A stretch of DNA of 25,596 bases from contig DHWF01000002.1 of the NCBI GenBank assembly GCA_002413045.1, forward strand, positions 87,307-112,902, read 5' to 3'. The translations under genes were made by a program, and so were the position numbers. The first letter of the stretch is position 1; every line of letters starts with the position of its first letter. Source of the stretch: Chloroflexi bacterium UBA5189 (GTDB lineage Bacteria; Chloroflexota; Limnocylindria; Limnocylindrales; CSP1-4). Shown here in pieces: positions 21,753-25,596 of the stretch. The notes under the pieces were generated by a model. The model searched no databases, was not told the origin of the DNA, and saw only the letters and a list, made by a program, of their open reading frames with translations.

Positions 21753-22922
21753 GTGACGATCAGCCTTTCGAAGCGGATGGGCGCACTCGCGCTCGCCAGC
21801 GCGATGGCCGTTGGCGCGTGCTCATCGCCCGCGGCGACGACCACCCCGACTGCGGCAGCCGTCGCAACCGGCCCCGCGGCGAGCGCCGGGCCCACCACCC
21901 CGCAGGTCCCGAGCGGGAACGTCACCCTGGCCGGCGCCGGTGCCACCTTCCCGGCGCTGCTCTACCAGGTGTGGATCGAGAAGTTCTCCACGGCCTACCC
22001 GAACGTCGCCATCAACTACGTGGCGAACGGCTCCGGCGCGGGCATCACCGCGATCACCCAGCAGACCGTCGACTTCGGCGCATCCGATGCCGCCATGAAG
22101 GACACCGAGATCGCCGCGCTGCCTGCGGGCACGAAGATCCTGCACGTCCCGACCGCGCTCGGTGCCGTCGTCCTGATCTTCAACGTCGCCGGCGTCGACA
22201 CGAAGCCGATCACGAAGCTCAACCTCGACGGCCCGACTATCGCCGGGATCTTCCTCGGCAAGATCACGACCTGGAATGACCCGGCCATCGCGGCGCTCAA
22301 CCCCGACATCGCGGCCAACCTGCCCGCAACTCCGATCAAGGTCATTCACCGGGCGGACGGCTCCGGCACCACGAACACGTTCACGACCTACCTCTCCGCC
22401 GTGAGCGACGACTGGAAGAACGGCCCGGGTGCCGGCAAGACCGTCAACTGGCCCACCGGTGACGGCGCCCCGGGCAACGACGGCGTCTCGGGCGGCGTCA
22501 AGGGCGGCGATGGCCGCATCGGCTACGTCGAGCTCCAGTACGCGGTCATCTCGGGCCTCTCGAGCGCGGCCGTGAAGAACGCGAACGGCAAGTTCGTCCA
22601 AGGCTCGTCCGATGGCGTCACGGCCGCCGCAAACGGTGCCCTCGACGCGTTCCCCGCCGACTTCCGCGCCGCGCCGATCATCAACGGCGCCGGCGACACC
22701 ACCTACCCGATCGCGTCGTACACCTATCTCCTCGTCTATCAGGACCAGACGGACGCCACCAAGGGCCAGGCCCTCGTCGCGTACATCTACTGGGCCTTGA
22801 CGGACGGTCAGAAGGAGGAGAAGGCAATCGGCTACGCGCCGTTGCCCGATCCGATCCAGCAGAAGGCGCTGGACGAGCTTCACTCGATCACCACCGGCGG
22901 CGCGCCCATCTGGGCGAAGTAA
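21753..22922 (+). CDS. pstS: Phosphate ABC transporter substrate-binding lipoprotein
   Basis: A 389-residue lipoprotein. The signal peptide ends at lipobox AVGAC (Cys23), followed by a Thr/Ala/Pro linker to about residue 50. The PBP fold carries the phosphate-contact segments GAGATFPALLYQVW, GSGAGITAITQQTVDFGASDAAM and HRADGSGTTNTFTTYL, all standard for PstS. FLGKITTWNDPAIAALNPD is another family landmark. It binds orthophosphate outside the membrane and passes it to PstCA. It heads the pst operon behind a possible PHO box and a strong SD. A stable hairpin follows the stop, which would fit higher expression of this gene than of the membrane parts. Confidence 0.97.
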   Translation: MTISLSKRMGALALASAMAVGACSSPAATTTPTAAAVATGPAASAGPTTPQVPSGNVTLAGAGATFPALLYQVWIEKFSTAYPNVAINYVANGSGAGITAITQQTVDFGASDAAMKDTEIAALPAGTKILHVPTALGAVVLIFNVAGVDTKPITKLNLDGPTIAGIFLGKITTWNDPAIAALNPDIAANLPATPIKVIHRADGSGTTNTFTTYLSAVSDDWKNGPGAGKTVNWPTGDGAPGNDGVSGGVKGGDGRIGYVELQYAVISGLSSAAVKNANGKFVQGSSDGVTAAANGALDAFPADFRAAPIINGAGDTTYPIASYTYLLVYQDQTDATKGQALVAYIYWALTDGQKEEKAIGYAPLPDPIQQKALDELHSITTGGAPIWAK

Positions 22923-22942
22923 CCGGGCCAACCTTCGGCAAG

Positions 22943-22969
22943 GCGCCCCGGGCTGCCGGCCCGGGGCGC
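22943..22969 (+). terminator. Strong hairpin between pstS and pstC
   Basis: GCGCCCCGGGC (22943-22953) and GCCCGGGGCGC (22959-22969) pair perfectly over 11 bp around a 5-nt loop. Only two T follow, so this is not a classic intrinsic terminator. It may act as a partial terminator or 3'-end stabiliser for pstS mRNA. Confidence 0.55.
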
Positions 22970-22997
22970 TTCGCCGTCACTTGAGGGCGTCCATCGC

Positions 22998-23957
22998 ATG
23001 ACCGCTCCCTCCACCAGCGCCGCGCGGTTCGGACGATCCGCGTCCCGCGTGCCGGACCTCGTGTTCCGGCTCGGGACCGGTGGCTTCGCTTGGGTCGTCG
23101 TCGGGATCGTGGTGCTCGTCGGCATCCTGCTTGCCGCGAGCTCGACGCAGGTGTTCGAGAAGTTCGGCCTGTCGTTCCTGACCGGGTCCACGTGGGACCC
23201 GGTCGCCGCGGTGTACGGCGCGCTGCCGTTCATCGTCGGCACGCTGCTTTCATCGTTCATCGCGATCCTGCTCGCCGCCCCGATCGGCATCCTCACCGCG
23301 ATCTTCCTCGCGGAGCTCGCACCGCGGCGCGTCGCCGTGCCGCTGACGTTCGCCGTCGAGCTCCTCGCGGCCATCCCATCGGTCGTCTACGGGTTGTGGG
23401 GCGTGTTCATCCTCGGGCCGTTCCTGGCTTCGACGGTCGACGCCTGGCTCCATGGCGCTCTCGGCTGGATCCCGATCTTTGCCGGGACGCCGGACGGCGT
23501 CGGGTTGTTCTCCGCGGGCGTGATCCTCACGTTGATGATCCTGCCCACCATCGTGGCGATCTCCCGCGACGTGATCACGGCCGTTCCCGATTCGCAGCGC
23601 GAGGCGATGCTCGCGCTGGGGGCGACTCGCTGGGAGATGATCACGAAGTCGGTCCTTCCCTACGCGCGATCCGGTGTCTACGGTGCCGTGATCCTCGGCC
23701 TCGGCCGGGCGCTCGGGGAGACGATGGCAGTCACGATGGTCATCGGGAACCGAACCGCGCTTCCCAAGACCATCTTCGACTCATCGCAGACGATCGCGTC
23801 CCAGATCGCGACGACGTTCAGCGAGGCTGGCGCCGGGCTGCCGACCTCGGCGCTGATCGGGCTCGGGCTCGTGCTGCTCGTCACCACGATGTCGCTGAAT
23901 ATCGTCGCGCGGCTGCTCGTCTGGCGCGTCGCGGGCCCCGGTACGGACCGCCGCTGA
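22998..23957 (+). CDS. pstC: Phosphate ABC transporter permease PstC
   Basis: A 319-residue inner-membrane permease with about six spans. The first is GGFAWVVVGIVVLVGILLAAS after a short basic N-terminus, with the MetI-like core from LPFIVGTLLSSFIAILLAAPIGILTAIFLAELAP onwards. AIPSVVYGLWGVFILGP and the EAA-type loop EAMLALGATRWEMITKSVLPYARSG, which contacts PstB, identify it as PstC; GLGRALGETMAVTMVIGN is another family hallmark. A GAGGG about 10 nt before the ATG is a modest SD. Its TGA overlaps the pstA start (TGATG). Confidence 0.96.
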   Translation: MTAPSTSAARFGRSASRVPDLVFRLGTGGFAWVVVGIVVLVGILLAASSTQVFEKFGLSFLTGSTWDPVAAVYGALPFIVGTLLSSFIAILLAAPIGILTAIFLAELAPRRVAVPLTFAVELLAAIPSVVYGLWGVFILGPFLASTVDAWLHGALGWIPIFAGTPDGVGLFSAGVILTLMILPTIVAISRDVITAVPDSQREAMLALGATRWEMITKSVLPYARSGVYGAVILGLGRALGETMAVTMVIGNRTALPKTIFDSSQTIASQIATTFSEAGAGLPTSALIGLGLVLLVTTMSLNIVARLLVWRVAGPGTDRR

Positions 23958-24847
23958 TGGCCGCCGCAGTTGCCGCCCGCGCTTCCATCTCGGATCGCCT
24001 GACCGGCGTCAGTGCCGGGCGGCGCCGCACCACCGTCGACCGGACCATGCGGACCCTGTCGTTCGTCGCGGCGCTCCTGTGCGTCGTGCCGCTCGGCGCA
24101 GTGCTCGTCTTCGTCGCCGCCAAAGGGCTCCCGGCCCTCAGCCTCGACCTGATCACGAAGGGCCCGAAGGCGCTCGGCATCGGTGGCGGTGCGGCGAACG
24201 CCGTCCTCGGGACGCTCCAGATGGTCCCGATTGCGGCGCTCCTCGCGATCCCGTCGGGCGTCCTCGGCGCGATCTACGTGGCGGAGTTCGGGGACCGGCG
24301 GCTGGCGCGGATCGTGCGGTTCTGCGCAGACGTGCTCGTCGGGATCCCGTCGATCCTGATCGGGATCTTCGTGTTCACATTCCTGGTCCTGCCGTTCAAG
24401 CAGTTCAATGCGTTTGCCGGCAGCGTGGCCCTGGCGATCATCATGCTGCCGGTCGTCATGCGGACGACCGAGGAGTCGCTGCACCTCGTCCCGAACTCGC
24501 TGCGCGAGGCCTCGCTGGCGCTCGGCGTCCCGATGTGGCGGACCGTGCTGTCGGTCGTCCTGCGCACCGGCCTGCCCGGCATCCTCACCGGCTCGATGCT
24601 CGCCTTCGCGCGGGCGATGGGCGAGACCGCGCCGCTCCTGTTCACGGCCCTCGGCAGCCGCCTCATCAACGTCGGCAACCTCGGGCAGCCGATGGATGCG
24701 CTGCCGCTGTTCATCTACACCAACGCTCGTGAGCCGATCGAGGCGCTGAACGAGCAGGCGTGGGGCGCTGCGGCGCTGCTGCTGCTGGTGGTCCTCTTCA
24801 TCAACATCGCGGTCCGGGCCAGGTCCTTTGGCCGCAGGATTGGCTAA
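23957..24847 (+). CDS. pstA: Phosphate ABC transporter permease PstA
   Basis: A 296-residue permease partner of PstC. The first span is TLSFVAALLCVVPLGAVLVFVAA. The core contains NAVLGTLQMVPIAALLAIPSGVLGAIYVAEFGD and DVLVGIPSILIGIFVFTFLVLP. The EAA loop is REASLALGVPMWRTVLSVVLRTGLPGI. FARAMGETAPLLFTALGS and the late MDALPLFIYTNA segment are typical of PstA. The ATG shares one base with the pstC stop, so the two permeases are translationally coupled. The N-terminal 30 residues are cytoplasmic and basic. Confidence 0.96.
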   Translation: MAAAVAARASISDRLTGVSAGRRRTTVDRTMRTLSFVAALLCVVPLGAVLVFVAAKGLPALSLDLITKGPKALGIGGGAANAVLGTLQMVPIAALLAIPSGVLGAIYVAEFGDRRLARIVRFCADVLVGIPSILIGIFVFTFLVLPFKQFNAFAGSVALAIIMLPVVMRTTEESLHLVPNSLREASLALGVPMWRTVLSVVLRTGLPGILTGSMLAFARAMGETAPLLFTALGSRLINVGNLGQPMDALPLFIYTNAREPIEALNEQAWGAAALLLLVVLFINIAVRARSFGRRIG

Positions 24848-24859
24848 GGTGGGATTGCC

Positions 24860-25596
24860 ATGACCGTGGAGACGTCGATGCGCGAAACGGACGAGACGAC
24901 CGCACCGCCGAGCGGGCCCTCCGCGCCGGAACACCCGCGCCCGTCGGTGGCGATCCCGATCGACGTGGCCGGGACCGGGGGCTCGCTGGAGGTCCGCGAC
25001 CTCAACGTCTGGTATGGCGCGTTCCGGGCCGTGCGCGACGTGAGCTTCGTGATCCCGCCACGGGCCGTGACCGCGATCATCGGGCCGTCCGGGTGCGGCA
25101 AGTCGACGTTCCTCCGAACCCTGAACCGGATGCACGAGCTGACCCCGGGCGCGCGCGTCGACGGCCACGTGACCCTCGACGGCGTCGACATCTATCGCCA
25201 GGACGTCGATCCGGTCCAGCTCCGGCGCGTCGTCGGCATGGTCTTCCAGCGCCCGAACCCGTTCCCAACCATGTCGATCTATGACAACGTCGCCTCCGGG
25301 CTGCGGCTGACCGGCCGGCACAAGCGAGCGGACCTCGATGACGTCGTGGAGCGATCCCTGCGTCGCTCGGCCCTGTGGGACGAGGTCAAGGACAAGCTGC
25401 GGCAGCCGGGAACCTCGCTCTCCGGGGGGCAGCAGCAACGCCTGTGCATCGCGCGCGCGCTCGCAGTCGACCCCGAGGTGATCCTGATGGACGAGCCCGC
25501 CTCGGCACTCGATCCGATCGCGACCCTCCGCATCGAGGACCTGATCGCCGAGCTCCGCGAGACGTACACCATTGTCATCGTCACCCACAACATGCA
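24860..25596 (+). CDS. pstB: Phosphate ABC transporter ATP-binding protein, C-terminus cut by window end
   Basis: 245 codons are visible. After an unusual acidic/Pro-rich lead of about 40 residues, the ATPase begins at LEVRDLNVWYGAFRAVRDVSF. Walker A is GPSGCGKST (residues 75-83), the Q-loop MVFQRPNPFP is diagnostic of PstB, the signature is LSGGQQQRLCIARAL, Walker B VILMDEPASALDP, and the window ends in the switch region VTHNM. It drives phosphate import through PstCA. The ATG at 24860 has AAGGTGGG 6 nt upstream; a later in-frame ATG at 24878 would trim six residues only. The C-terminal 15-25 residues and any following phoU are outside the window. Confidence 0.96.
   Translation, partial: MTVETSMRETDETTAPPSGPSAPEHPRPSVAIPIDVAGTGGSLEVRDLNVWYGAFRAVRDVSFVIPPRAVTAIIGPSGCGKSTFLRTLNRMHELTPGARVDGHVTLDGVDIYRQDVDPVQLRRVVGMVFQRPNPFPTMSIYDNVASGLRLTGRHKRADLDDVVERSLRRSALWDEVKDKLRQPGTSLSGGQQQRLCIARALAVDPEVILMDEPASALDPIATLRIEDLIAELRETYTIVIVTHNM

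Noticed and set aside
23678..25588. A 636-codon minus-strand open frame over the pst genes
   Set aside because: Antisense to pstC, pstA and pstB, which have full motifs; the translated product is His/Asp/Arg-rich without fold signals.
1..25596. CRISPR arrays, insertion sequences, tRNA or att sites
   Set aside because: No regularly spaced repeats, transposase motifs, terminal inverted repeats or tRNA-like cloverleaf sequences were seen on either strand.

Overview
This is a gene-dense, strongly GC-rich bacterial chromosome segment with no insertion sequences, tRNA, rRNA or CRISPR. The content (an F420-type luciferase-family oxidoreductase, two large S9 peptidases, lipobox proteins, polyphosphate and Pst genes) and the promoter style suggest a GC-rich, F420-using lineage such as Chloroflexota (Limnocylindria/Ellin6529-like) or Actinomycetota. 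That placement is inference; no marker gene here fixes it. Many genes seem to be read from leaderless or near-leaderless mRNAs: a -10-like TANNNT (or CANNNT) hexamer lies 6-10 nt before the chosen start of most operon-leading genes. Genes that clearly have a leader (pstS, the Hint lipoprotein, the second S9 peptidase) have a Shine-Dalgarno-like sequence instead.

Layout. 1-1004: the 5' part of an aldehyde dehydrogenase (-) and a divergent Nudix hydrolase (+). 1035-4871: an LLM-class F420 oxidoreductase (-), an S9 prolyl-oligopeptidase-type peptidase (+), and a lipoprotein with a C-terminal Hint domain (-). 4932-8630: a four-gene overlapping operon of methyltransferase, geranylgeranyl-reductase-type flavoprotein, SRPBCC/cyclase and FabF-like ketosynthase, which looks like a small lipid or polyketide tailoring cluster without its own carrier protein. 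8639-11794: deoC and a second S9 peptidase (-). 11871-12617: a stand-alone relative of the LigD ligase domain whose catalytic lysine and other key residues are lost. 12621-14971: a NatAB-like ABC exporter (-).

15118-17281: a lone 58-residue membrane protein, then an overlapping operon of DUF971 protein, YbjQ protein, two small membrane proteins and a CYTH phosphatase. 17309-21560: polyphosphate kinase, a CHAD-domain protein and a convergent exopolyphosphatase. 21644-25596: a possible PHO box followed by pstS-pstC-pstA-pstB (pstB cut by the window end). The right-hand 9 kb forms a phosphate unit: high-affinity uptake (Pst), storage (PPK), binding or granule association (CHAD), triphosphate or polyphosphate hydrolysis (CYTH) and mobilisation (PPX).

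The points most worth follow-up are the degenerate pseudo-ligase, the Hint lipoprotein with a CPIC motif at its predicted active site, the carrier-less ketosynthase operon, CYTH and CHAD genes bracketing ppk, and overlapping divergent -10 elements that may make bidirectional promoters.
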